49,859 nucleotides of DNA from Patescibacteria group bacterium (GCA_018816985.1 JAHIVA010000003.1:1-49859), one strand, 5' to 3'; positions 30,233 through 38,680 are shown, counted from the first letter of the stretch. Notes: generated from the sequence alone by a model not told the origin. Program-made: numbers and translations.

Positions 30233-31483
30233 ATGGTGCAATTTAAAAATAAAACTTTTATCGGTGCCTTGGCGGTCGTGGTGGCCGCTTTGTTTTGGAG
30301 CTTAGATGGGACTTTTTTGCGTCCGCATCTTTCATCTGTTTCCCCTACCCTAGTGGTATTTTTAGAACATAGCTTAGGATTCATTATTCTCTGGCCATTT
30401 TTATTTATTTATCGAGCAGAATTAAAAAAGATTACCAAAAAACAATGGGGGACGATTTTTTGGGTGGCTTTATTCGGCGGAGCGTTGGGTACTACTTTTT
30501 TCACTAAAGCACTATTTTTAACCGGTTTTGTGGATGTCTCAGTGGTTATTCTTTTGCAAAAGTTTCAACCGATTTTTGCTATCTTATTATCGGCTATTAT
30601 TTTAAAAGAACGCTTCCCTCTTAAATTTTATATCTATGCCACTTTGGCTTTAATTGGCGGATATTTTGTAACCTTCAAAGACCCAAGTTCCATAAATTTT
30701 GGTAGCGCTACATTTATGATAGCCGTTTTTTCTTTACTAGCTGCTTTCTCTTGGGGGTCATCAACTACTTTTGGAAAATATTCTTTAAAAAATATTAACT
30801 ACGGCTTGCTTTCTGCTCTACGGTTTGGTTTTACTGTACTCATTATGTTGATTCCGGCCATAAGATATTTTTCAACCTTGTCGTCAATTGAATCAAGTGT
30901 CTGGAAAACTTTAATTATCATAGTCTTCACTTCTGGGGCTATGGCTATGTATTTTTATTATTATGGTTTAAAAAAAATTCCAGCTTCACTGGCAACTTTA
31001 TGCGAATTGGCTTGGCCAGTCTCGGCAGTTATTTTTGATTATTTTTTCAATCACAATATCCTATCATCCACTCAAATTATTGGCGCAGTCGTTTTGATTA
31101 TAACGGTTTCTTTAGCCACTCGTCTGAATAAAACAAAAATCATCAGTGGAGTAGTTTTAGCTGGTAAAAATAATAGTGAAAAAACAGGCGCCAGAACGGC
31201 AAACTTAGACATTTCTTTAGCTAAAAACCTTGCCAAGGGACTCTACTCCTGTAAGGTTGATTTGAACGGTATAGTTTACCGAGGACTTTTATATTATGGA
31301 TTTAACTCACTAATTAATAAAGATTCTCTAGAAGTTCATCTTCTCGAATTTAATGGAAATCTTTATGGTAAAAATATTACCGCTGTCACGGAGAGATACT
31401 TGCGTTTTCCCAAGAAATTCAAAAGTGTAGAAAAATTAAGCAAACAAATTAAAAAAGATTTAGCTCAATCGTTTAACGAGTAA
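30233..31483 (+). CDS. EamA-family permease fused to C-terminal flavokinase-like (riboflavin kinase) domain
   Basis: About 10 TM segments, then from nt ~31136: IISGVVLAGKNNSEKTGARTANLDISLAKNLAKGLYSCKVDLNGIVYRGLLYYGF...LEVHLLEFNGNLYGKNITAVTERYLRFPKKFKSVEKLSKQIKKDLAQ. Confidence 0.8.
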   Translation: MVQFKNKTFIGALAVVVAALFWSLDGTFLRPHLSSVSPTLVVFLEHSLGFIILWPFLFIYRAELKKITKKQWGTIFWVALFGGALGTTFFTKALFLTGFVDVSVVILLQKFQPIFAILLSAIILKERFPLKFYIYATLALIGGYFVTFKDPSSINFGSATFMIAVFSLLAAFSWGSSTTFGKYSLKNINYGLLSALRFGFTVLIMLIPAIRYFSTLSSIESSVWKTLIIIVFTSGAMAMYFYYYGLKKIPASLATLCELAWPVSAVIFDYFFNHNILSSTQIIGAVVLIITVSLATRLNKTKIISGVVLAGKNNSEKTGARTANLDISLAKNLAKGLYSCKVDLNGIVYRGLLYYGFNSLINKDSLEVHLLEFNGNLYGKNITAVTERYLRFPKKFKSVEKLSKQIKKDLAQSFNE

Positions 31484-31485
31484 AT

Positions 31486-32826
31486 TTATTCTGACAGTCT
31501 GCTATCTATACGCGTCATGTCTCTCGGAAATGAAGTAGCTTCTTTAACATTTGGAAGTTCAAGCATTCTAGCAGTGAAACGCTCCAGTCCGGTAGATGAC
31601 CCCCCGTGAGGAGGCATACCATATTTGAAAGCCTGAAGATAATATGAAAATTTGTTAGGATCCATTCCCCTCTCTTTTATTTTAGCCACAAGCATATCGT
31701 AATTATGAATTCGTTGCGCCCCGCTATTTATCTCTAATCCCCGAAAAAGCAAATCAAAACCCCTAGAATAGGGTGCTTCTTTTGGGTCTTCATATGTATA
31801 AAAGGCTCGCTTTTTTGTTGGATATCTTGTAATAAATACGAAATCTGAACCCTTTTCTTTTTTGGCCCATTCACAAATATTACGTTCATGTTCGGGATCC
31901 ATATCTGGAGCATGTTCAACACCAAGAATATCGTGTACTTCTTTCAGTGTTAGAATAGGAATTTCATTAGGTAGAAGCGGTAAGGTTGTATTAAAATGAG
32001 AAAATATGTCAGAGTGTTTTTCTTTCACTATCTGAACGACATCGCGAATAACTTGCTCTAAGACTGCCATAGGTTCTCGCTCATTTTCAATAAACCCCAT
32101 TTCAAAATCAATACAGGTTGCTTCGCTTAAATGACGAGTGGTAGCGCTTTTCTCAGCTCTAAAAATTTTTGCCACCGTGAAAGCGCGTTCAAACGGACCA
32201 ACCATAATTTGCTTATAAAATTGTGGACTAGTCGCCAAAAACGCCGTATGGTCATTAAAATAATCTACTTTAAATGCGGCTGCTCCCCCTTCCGCATCTC
32301 CTCCCACAAGCGCTGGGGCAATAAATTCTGTAAAACCTTGTTGCTGTAAAGAATTTCTATAAGCGTCAAGAATTGATGCCTGCATTTTAAAAATATCTTT
32401 GGCTCGTTCTGTTCGTAACTTGAATGGTAAATAATCCAAATATGTATCAAGATTAACTTCGGTATCAAGGTCAAATGGCAAATCTTGAGCTTCAGACAAA
32501 ACTTCGATACCTGTCACCTCTAACTCCACTCCCCCATTCAATACTCCCACTTTTATATTTTTCTCTGGACGATTGTTTACTAAACCAGTAATTTTTAAAA
32601 CCCATTCTGAGCGAATTTCTTTTGCCTTTTCAATAACTTCTGCTCGAGAGGGTAAAGCTACGCATTGCACTTTCCCAGTCACATCTCTCATATCAAAAAA
32701 AACCATCTTCCCCTGGTCACGTCTGACATCTACCCATCCAGCAATAATAATTTCTTTTTGACCTGAGCTCGTCGAATGGTTGCCTATATTATCTTTTAAA
32801 TCTTTTATATAAATTCTATTTTGCAT
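31486..32826 (-). CDS. aspS: Aspartyl-tRNA synthetase, short archaeal/AspRS2-like form
   Basis: FRAEKSATTRHLSEATCIDFEMGF, YSRGFDLLFRGLEINSGAQR, GLERFTARML; 446 aa, shorter than the GAD-containing bacterial type. Confidence 0.9.
   Translation of the reverse strand: MQNRIYIKDLKDNIGNHSTSSGQKEIIIAGWVDVRRDQGKMVFFDMRDVTGKVQCVALPSRAEVIEKAKEIRSEWVLKITGLVNNRPEKNIKVGVLNGGVELEVTGIEVLSEAQDLPFDLDTEVNLDTYLDYLPFKLRTERAKDIFKMQASILDAYRNSLQQQGFTEFIAPALVGGDAEGGAAAFKVDYFNDHTAFLATSPQFYKQIMVGPFERAFTVAKIFRAEKSATTRHLSEATCIDFEMGFIENEREPMAVLEQVIRDVVQIVKEKHSDIFSHFNTTLPLLPNEIPILTLKEVHDILGVEHAPDMDPEHERNICEWAKKEKGSDFVFITRYPTKKRAFYTYEDPKEAPYSRGFDLLFRGLEINSGAQRIHNYDMLVAKIKERGMDPNKFSYYLQAFKYGMPPHGGSSTGLERFTARMLELPNVKEATSFPRDMTRIDSRLSE
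32760..32779. repeat. Interspersed element in aspS N-terminus (core tgagctcgtcgaa)
   Basis: Encodes HSTSSGQ; matches the pepA element. Confidence 0.55.
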
Positions 32827-32838
32827 ACTTTTATATTA

Positions 32839-33828
32839 TCATATTTCCAGAAATAATTTTCTCATGTGACCTTCAGTATGAATAAGAGTAATAACATCAG
32901 CAATAAGGTCTGCCGGACTAATTACCACAAGATTCTTGTGCCATTTTTCTTTATTAATGAGAGGGACGGTTTCTAAAATATAAATCTTATCAATTACTCC
33001 ATTTTCTAGCAGAGGATTAATACGATTAAATGTATTCATAGAAAAATCGTTGTGAACTACAAAAAAAGTAATTTTTTTGGCACCATTATATTTAGCAATC
33101 TTTGCGCCTGCCTCTAAAGTTCCTCCCTCTTGAAGCATATCATCAAAAGAAGCAACTCTATGTCCTTTTACATTTCCAACAATACTTGATTTTTCAATAC
33201 TCACTAGTCGAGTGGCTGGGTCTCTGTCTTTGATAATAAAGGAAACTTTTTTATCAAGCATTTCGGCAATTTTTTTATTCCTCTTAAAACCACCATCATC
33301 CAGAGCCAGAACACTGTCATATAATTTACTATTTTTCATCACATATTCAATGAGTATCTTCATTAAATATACGTGATGCACCGTGCGAAGACGATAGTGT
33401 CTAGTGTCATAGAAACTTGGATGTTGCCCTGAATGTTGGTCGAATATTGTGATTATTTCCACTCCAGAACTGGAAATTTCCATAGCGGTGTCTTTATAAG
33501 CTACGTTTTCTCCAAATCGTTTGATATGATCAGATTTTCCATCTCTAACAAATGGAAATACTCCGAAAATTCTGTTGGCTCCCTTGATTGATTTGCAAAT
33601 CAATCTCAGCTCTTTCATTGTGTCATAATTAGCGTGTAGTGAACTAAAAACACATATATCTTTTCCGCTTACATCGCACAATCTTCTTACGTCCAATTCT
33701 CCATTGGGAAACAACTTGGATTCAATTTCAAGCGGAGTTACTTTGAGCTTTTTTGCTATTTCTTTTCCTAACGATGGATGAGAATTAGCGATAATCAAAC
33801 CGAATTCCCCGAATCTACTTTTTTTCAT
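32839..33828 (-). CDS. prs: Ribose-phosphate pyrophosphokinase
   Basis: SKLFPNGELDVR, FDQHSGQHPSFYDT, VLALDDGGFKRNKKIAEML, ASFDDMLQEGGTL (PRPP loop). Confidence 0.85.
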   Translation of the reverse strand: MKKSRFGEFGLIIANSHPSLGKEIAKKLKVTPLEIESKLFPNGELDVRRLCDVSGKDICVFSSLHANYDTMKELRLICKSIKGANRIFGVFPFVRDGKSDHIKRFGENVAYKDTAMEISSSGVEIITIFDQHSGQHPSFYDTRHYRLRTVHHVYLMKILIEYVMKNSKLYDSVLALDDGGFKRNKKIAEMLDKKVSFIIKDRDPATRLVSIEKSSIVGNVKGHRVASFDDMLQEGGTLEAGAKIAKYNGAKKITFFVVHNDFSMNTFNRINPLLENGVIDKIYILETVPLINKEKWHKNLVVISPADLIADVITLIHTEGHMRKLFLEI

Positions 33829-33847
33829 AGTAAATGTATTTTATCAC

Positions 33848-33893
33848 AAAAAAAACAAAAACCAGCAACATTTCTCCTTTCGGTGTTACTGGT
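33848..33893 (-). terminator. Rho-independent terminator just before prs
   Basis: Minus strand: ACCAGTAACA-13 nt-TGTTGCTGGT (10 bp, 1 mismatch) then TTTTGTTTTTTTT. Confidence 0.75.
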
Positions 33894-34007
33894 TGATTAT
33901 GAGAAGTTTGGCCTTCTCGTTGCCTGCTCGGAGGGCGCCGAGCTCGCTTAACACCATGGGTCTAATTCCCAAGCTACTTTGATGATGAAATCACCCCCTT
34001 TCTTCAC

Positions 34008-34037
34008 TAAAGAACAAAAATCAGCGCTTGTGCGCTG
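34008..34037 (-). terminator. Possible terminator hairpin
   Basis: Minus strand: CAGCGC-ACAA-GCGCTG then ATTTTTGTTCTTT. Confidence 0.45.
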
Positions 34038-34200
34038 TTTGGTAGATTCCTTTTTTTATAAAACAGAGAAGAAAGAAATCAATTAAATAGCGCAAAAGCT
34101 AAAACTTTTGTGCTAAACCAATAATTCAATGTTGTTATTGTATAATTTCGTTTCATAACCTTATATCCAAACATTAACAAACTAAAAAAAATAAAGCAAA

Positions 34201-35151
34201 TTAATATATATTCACTCCGATTTTTTCCCGTACTTCTTCCATTTTTTTTGCCGCAACAATTTTTGCCTGTTCACTTCCCTTTTTTAAAATCAAGAGGACA
34301 GTGGGAATATCTTTAGCAAATTCTTTTCTCTTTTCTCGCAAGGGCGCGATAAACTTTTCTAAATCTTCTATTAGTAATTCTTTTAATTCTTTATATTTTC
34401 CCGCCTTGCTCTCATAAAGAGACAGAAGCTCCGAAGCTGGACGAAGCAAATTATGGATTGCATAAACATTCTTAGGGATTCCTTCACCTGAATCCGTGAC
34501 TATACTCATTACACATTTTTTTATTTCTTCATATTCAGCAAAAAGCGGAATCGTGTTATTGTAACTCTTGCTCATTTTTTTGCCATCCGTACCGGGTACC
34601 ACAGCGACATCTTTTAAAATCATCGGATTCGGAAGTTTAAATGTTTCCCCATAAGTATTATTAAATTTTTCCGCTATATCCCGAGCTATTTCTACATGTT
34701 GTTTTTGATCAGCTCCTACCGGCACCATATCTGGACCATAAAGCAGAATATCAGCCGCCATCAAAACAGGATAATTAAAAGTACCAACATCAATTTCTTT
34801 ATTCTTCGCCTGTGCATCTTTAAAAGCATGAGCGCGCATCAAAAATGGCATTGTGGTAATGGTATCAAAAATCCAAGCCAGTTCAGTGTGTTCACTAATA
34901 TCACTTTGTTTAAAAAATATAACTTTTTTGGGGTCTAAGCCAATGGCTAAATAATCAAGCAATACATTCTTGATGTTTTCGTTCATTTCTCTAGAATTTC
35001 GCAACGAATGTAAAGCATGGTAATCAGCAATAAAAACATAGCCTTCGTGCTCTTTTTGTAAATCTACGAATTGCTTCATTGCCCCAAAATAATTACCAAG
35101 GTGAGGCTTTCCGGAAGGCTGAACTCCCGATAAAAATATTTTTTTCGACAT
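34201..35151 (-). CDS. trpS: Tryptophanyl-tRNA synthetase
   Basis: FLSGVQPSGKPHLGNYFGAM, GTDGKKMSKSYNN. Start moved to MSKKIF: TGGTAATAT ends 7 nt upstream. Confidence 0.95.
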   Translation of the reverse strand: MSKKIFLSGVQPSGKPHLGNYFGAMKQFVDLQKEHEGYVFIADYHALHSLRNSREMNENIKNVLLDYLAIGLDPKKVIFFKQSDISEHTELAWIFDTITTMPFLMRAHAFKDAQAKNKEIDVGTFNYPVLMAADILLYGPDMVPVGADQKQHVEIARDIAEKFNNTYGETFKLPNPMILKDVAVVPGTDGKKMSKSYNNTIPLFAEYEEIKKCVMSIVTDSGEGIPKNVYAIHNLLRPASELLSLYESKAGKYKELKELLIEDLEKFIAPLREKRKEFAKDIPTVLLILKKGSEQAKIVAAKKMEEVREKIGVNIY

Positions 35152-35231
35152 ATTTAATATATTACCATATTTAATTACTTCAGCACAGCAATTTTCCACA
35201 TGTTTAATAACATTTTACCGATTTTTAGGCT

Positions 35232-35258
35232 TTGACAATCATTTTACTATGCTAGAAT
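35232..35258 (+). promoter_or_regulatory. dnaB promoter, likely leaderless transcript
   Basis: ttgaca-15 nt-TAGAAT with TGC extended -10; ATG begins 6 nt after the box. Confidence 0.55.
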
Positions 35259-35264
35259 GGCAGA

Positions 35265-36659
35265 ATGGTTAGAATTGAAAAAAATAATAATCTTCGCATC
35301 CCACCTCAAAGTATCCCCTCTGAACAAGCGGTCTTGGGATCTATTATGCTCCGCAAGGACGCAATGCATGAAGTAGAAGATATGATAATTTCGGATTCTT
35401 TTTATGTTGAAAAACATAAAATAATTTTTAGGGCTATGCTTGATCTTTCGGTAAAAAATGAACCAATAGACATGCTTTCCCTCTCCACAAAATTAGGAGA
35501 ACAGAAACTTCTTGAGGCAGTTGGTGGTAATCAATATTTAGCTGAAATTGTAAGTGTCGTGCCTTCTTCCATCAACATAAAACATTATGCCGATATTGTC
35601 CAAAAAAAATATGTTCTTCGAAGCCTAATAGAAGCAGCAGATTATGTATCCGAACTTGCTTTTGAGGAAGGTGACGACCATATGAATGACATTTTAGATA
35701 TGGCGGAAAAGAGAATTTTTAGCGTAGTCTCCTCTCCCAAAAATCAAAAATATGTAAATTTAAAAGACGCCCTGCCGGAAGCCTATGAACGTTTGGAAAA
35801 ATTACATGAAAATAAAGGTATGCTTCGTGGGCTAGCAACAGGATTTAAAGATTTAGATACAATCCTTTCAGGTTTGCAAAAATCAGATTTAGTCATCTTG
35901 GCGGCCAGACCAAGTATGGGTAAAACAACTCTCGCTCTTGACATAGCGCGAATGTCCGGAGTCTTGCATGAAAAATCTATTTTAATATTTTCTCTAGAAA
36001 TGTCTTCTCAACAATTGGTAGACAGAATGCTTTCAGCTGAAAGCCGAGTCAATGCCTGGAACCTACGCACCGGACGTCTGTCTTCCGACCGAGAATTTTC
36101 TCAATTACGAGATTCCTTAGACAAATTAGCCAAAGCAAAAATTTATATTGACGACCAACCCGGAAATTCTATCGTTAAAATGAAGGCTCTTTCCCGCCGG
36201 CTTAAAGCGGAAAAAGGGTTAGACCTTATTGTGGTAGATTATTTACAGCTAATGACTACTTCAAAAAATTATGATTCTATGGTTAATCAAGTGACGGAAA
36301 TCAGCCGGTCCTTAAAAAGTTTAGCCAAAGAATTAGATGTACCGGTTCTGGCACTTTCTCAGCTTAATCGTGCAGTAGAATCCCGTGGAGGTAAGCCCAG
36401 ACTTTCTGACCTACGCGATTCCGGGTCCATTGAACAAGATGCAGATGTTGTAATGTTCATTCATCGTGAAGATAAAGGAAAAGATGAATCAGAAAAAACA
36501 AATATAGCTGAAATTTTAATTGAAAAACACCGTAATGGACCAACTGGAAAAATTGAACTTTATTTCGATGAAAAAACCACCACTTTCCTAAACCTTGAAA
36601 AAAGTAATTTAAGTGAATTTACCCAGTCAAAAGTTGGCGGAGAATTGGATGAATTTTAA
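35265..36659 (+). CDS. dnaB: Replicative DNA helicase
   Basis: PPQSIPSEQAVLGSIM, LAARPSMGKTTLALDIAR, VVDYLQLM, LSDLRDSGSIEQDADVVMFIHRE. Confidence 0.97.
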   Translation: MVRIEKNNNLRIPPQSIPSEQAVLGSIMLRKDAMHEVEDMIISDSFYVEKHKIIFRAMLDLSVKNEPIDMLSLSTKLGEQKLLEAVGGNQYLAEIVSVVPSSINIKHYADIVQKKYVLRSLIEAADYVSELAFEEGDDHMNDILDMAEKRIFSVVSSPKNQKYVNLKDALPEAYERLEKLHENKGMLRGLATGFKDLDTILSGLQKSDLVILAARPSMGKTTLALDIARMSGVLHEKSILIFSLEMSSQQLVDRMLSAESRVNAWNLRTGRLSSDREFSQLRDSLDKLAKAKIYIDDQPGNSIVKMKALSRRLKAEKGLDLIVVDYLQLMTTSKNYDSMVNQVTEISRSLKSLAKELDVPVLALSQLNRAVESRGGKPRLSDLRDSGSIEQDADVVMFIHREDKGKDESEKTNIAEILIEKHRNGPTGKIELYFDEKTTTFLNLEKSNLSEFTQSKVGGELDEF

Positions 36660-36667
36660 ATTTAAAT

Positions 36668-37282
36668 ATGGATATCATAGAAAAATTAACTGAAATTTTT
36701 AAAGAATTCCCAGGAATCGGAGAAAGACAGGCAAAACGTTTCGTCTATTTTTTGATGCACAAAAATCCCATTTATGCAGAAAATTTATGCAACCTTATTT
36801 CCGATCTTAAAAAAGAAGTGACACAATGCAAAGAATGTTTCAGGTTTTTCATAAAAAACAAAAAATTAGTATCTACAACTTGTGAAATTTGCGCTAACGT
36901 AAATACAGACTCCTCTATCCTAATGATTGTAGAAAAAGATTCTGATTTAGAAAGTATCAAAAAAAGTAGGGTTTATCATGGTAAATATTTTATTTTGGGC
37001 GGGCTGGTACCCATAGTAGAAAAAACAACCAAAAGCCGAGTACGGATTTCCGAACTGCAAGAAAAAATTAAACGTGAAAAAGAATTGAAGGAAATAATTT
37101 TAGCCTTTTCCATCAGTCCCCAGGGCGACCATACGGACCAATACGTGCGAGAACAACTGAAAGATTTGTGTGAAAAACAAAAAATAAAAATCTCCTCCTT
37201 AGGTAAAGGCCTCTCCACCGGCACCGAACTCGAATATTCCGACAACGACACTCTAAAAAACGCATTAAAAAACAGACAATAA
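36668..37282 (+). CDS. recR: Recombination mediator RecR
   Basis: FPGIGERQAKRFVYFL, zinc-finger Cys, Toprim region, SSLGKGLSTGTELEYSDNDTLKNAL. Confidence 0.93.
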   Translation: MDIIEKLTEIFKEFPGIGERQAKRFVYFLMHKNPIYAENLCNLISDLKKEVTQCKECFRFFIKNKKLVSTTCEICANVNTDSSILMIVEKDSDLESIKKSRVYHGKYFILGGLVPIVEKTTKSRVRISELQEKIKREKELKEIILAFSISPQGDHTDQYVREQLKDLCEKQKIKISSLGKGLSTGTELEYSDNDTLKNALKNRQ

Positions 37283-37288
37283 AGATGC

Positions 37289-37326
37289 ACACAGGAGTTT
37301 CCTATGTACATAGGAAACTCCTGTGT
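37289..37326. repeat. 38-bp perfect palindrome upstream of second RAYT
   Basis: acacaggagtttcctatgtacataggaaactcctgtgt equals its own reverse complement. Confidence 0.95.
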
Positions 37327-37338
37327 TATACTTAATGT

Positions 37339-37974
37339 ATGGCATTAAGAAAACAAGTTTTCGCTCCAGGTGAATTTTATCATTTATATAATCGCGGTAC
37401 TGAAAAAAGAATAATCTTTTTAGATGAATATGACTATCGTCACTTTTTGTTTTTAATGTATATTTGCAACTCAGAAAAAAGCATCACATTAAGAAATGTT
37501 GGTGAATTTTTTGACCGAGGAGAAACTATCGTTGATATTGGAATCTTTTGTTTAATGCCAAATCATTTTCATATTCTTGCTTATGAAAAAATAGAAAATG
37601 GCATTTCTACATACATGCGTAAATTATTGACTGGATACTCCATGTATTTCAATAAAAAATACAAAAGAACCGGAAAATTGTATGAAGGGGTTTTTAAATC
37701 AATTCACGCAAACAAAGACACATATTTTAAATATCTTTATTCATACGTACATCTAAATCCGGCAAAAATAATAGATAAAAATTGGAGAGAAAACAACAAC
37801 AGAAATTCAGCAAGCTTATTAAAATATGTTTTTTCTTACCCATACTCAAGTCTAAAAGAATATAAAGATAAAAAATTTAGAATCGTAAACCCCTTGCCGT
37901 TTCCTGCTTATTTCAAAAATCTAATTGATCACAAAAAAGAACTTTTGGAGTGGCTTAGTTTTGATGATGCATAG
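37339..37974 (+). mobile_element. Second REP-associated tyrosine transposase (Y1/RAYT)
   Basis: PGEFYHLYNRGTEKRIIF...FCLMPNHFHILAYEK...YSMYFNKKYKRTGKLYEGVFKSIHA. Confidence 0.9.
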
Positions 37975-38005
37975 GAAACTCCTATGTACATAGGAGTTTC
38001 CTATG
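37970..38005. repeat. 36-bp perfect palindrome at the end of second RAYT, overlapping its stop
   Basis: cataggaaactcctatgtacataggagtttcctatg equals its own reverse complement; arms are inverted relative to 37289-37326. Confidence 0.95.
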
Positions 38006-38015
38006 TTAAGTACAA

Positions 38016-38306
38016 TTAGTTAAAAATAGATATTACAATAAAACTAATCCACGGCGCCATAAATATGATGGCTATAATATTATTAACTATCATTTCCATT
38101 GTAGGGTATTTTTCTTTATTATCGCTAGCATAAAACCAAACAAATATTAGGAAAACAGATATAAAAATATAATACCAACTAAAATCTATTATCTTATTAC
38201 TAATAGTGGCACCCATAGCATTAAACATAAAAGAAAAAACTACAAAAATATCTACAATTATAGATAGACCAATTACGTAATTTCTTATTTTTCTAAAAAG
38301 TTGCAT
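38016..38306 (-). CDS. Small membrane protein, hypothetical
   Basis: Hydrophobic 96-aa ORF abutting rplU. Confidence 0.55.
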   Translation of the reverse strand: MQLFRKIRNYVIGLSIIVDIFVVFSFMFNAMGATISNKIIDFSWYYIFISVFLIFVWFYASDNKEKYPTMEMIVNNIIAIIFMAPWISFIVISIFN

Positions 38307-38623
38307 TATTTAATAGAAGTAATTTTCACTTTGAAAAATGGCTGACGATGGCCATTGCGCTTCAGATAGCGAGATTTTTGTTTATATTTTACAACCATCA
38401 CTTTGCGAGCACGACCGATTTCTACTATTTCCGCTTCTACTTTTGCGCCTTTAATGTAGGGTGTACCGATAGTTGTATCTTTATCATCTTCAACAAGCAA
38501 AACTTTTTCAAAAACAAGTTTATCCCCTTTTTTATATTCTCCCTTTATTTTCTCAATAGAAATAAGGTCTCCTTCGGAGACTTTATATTGCTTTCCGCCT
38601 GTTTGAATTACTGCAAATTCCAT
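38306..38623 (-). CDS. rplU: 50S ribosomal protein L21
   Basis: FAVIQTGGKQYKVSEGDLISIEK...VMVVKYKQKSRYLKRNGHRQPFFKVKI. Confidence 0.95.
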   Translation of the reverse strand: MEFAVIQTGGKQYKVSEGDLISIEKIKGEYKKGDKLVFEKVLLVEDDKDTTIGTPYIKGAKVEAEIVEIGRARKVMVVKYKQKSRYLKRNGHRQPFFKVKITSIK

Positions 38624-38680
38624 AAGTTACATATTATATGAAATTTCACAAAAAGGCAAGGATGGGTTATACTAAATATT

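Larger units (their letters stand above)
33848..34135 (-). ncRNA. Candidate structured RNA/leader upstream of prs
   Basis: Several short hairpins, an extended SD-like tract and a terminator hairpin on the minus strand between trpS and prs; no long ORF. 5' boundary is a guess. Confidence 0.45.

Noticed and set aside
33900-33988. Plus-strand mini-ORF MRSLAFSLPARRAPSSLNTMGLIPKLL
   Set aside because: Runs through hairpin-forming sequence, with no SD or -10 in place; more likely a by-product of RNA structure on the other strand.
33829-34200. tmRNA, RNase P, SRP RNA or T-box in the trpS-prs gap
   Set aside because: Lacks the diagnostic conserved blocks (no tRNA-like 3' end, no T-box AGGGUGGNACCGCG, no SRP GGAA domain). 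Kept as an unassigned RNA candidate.
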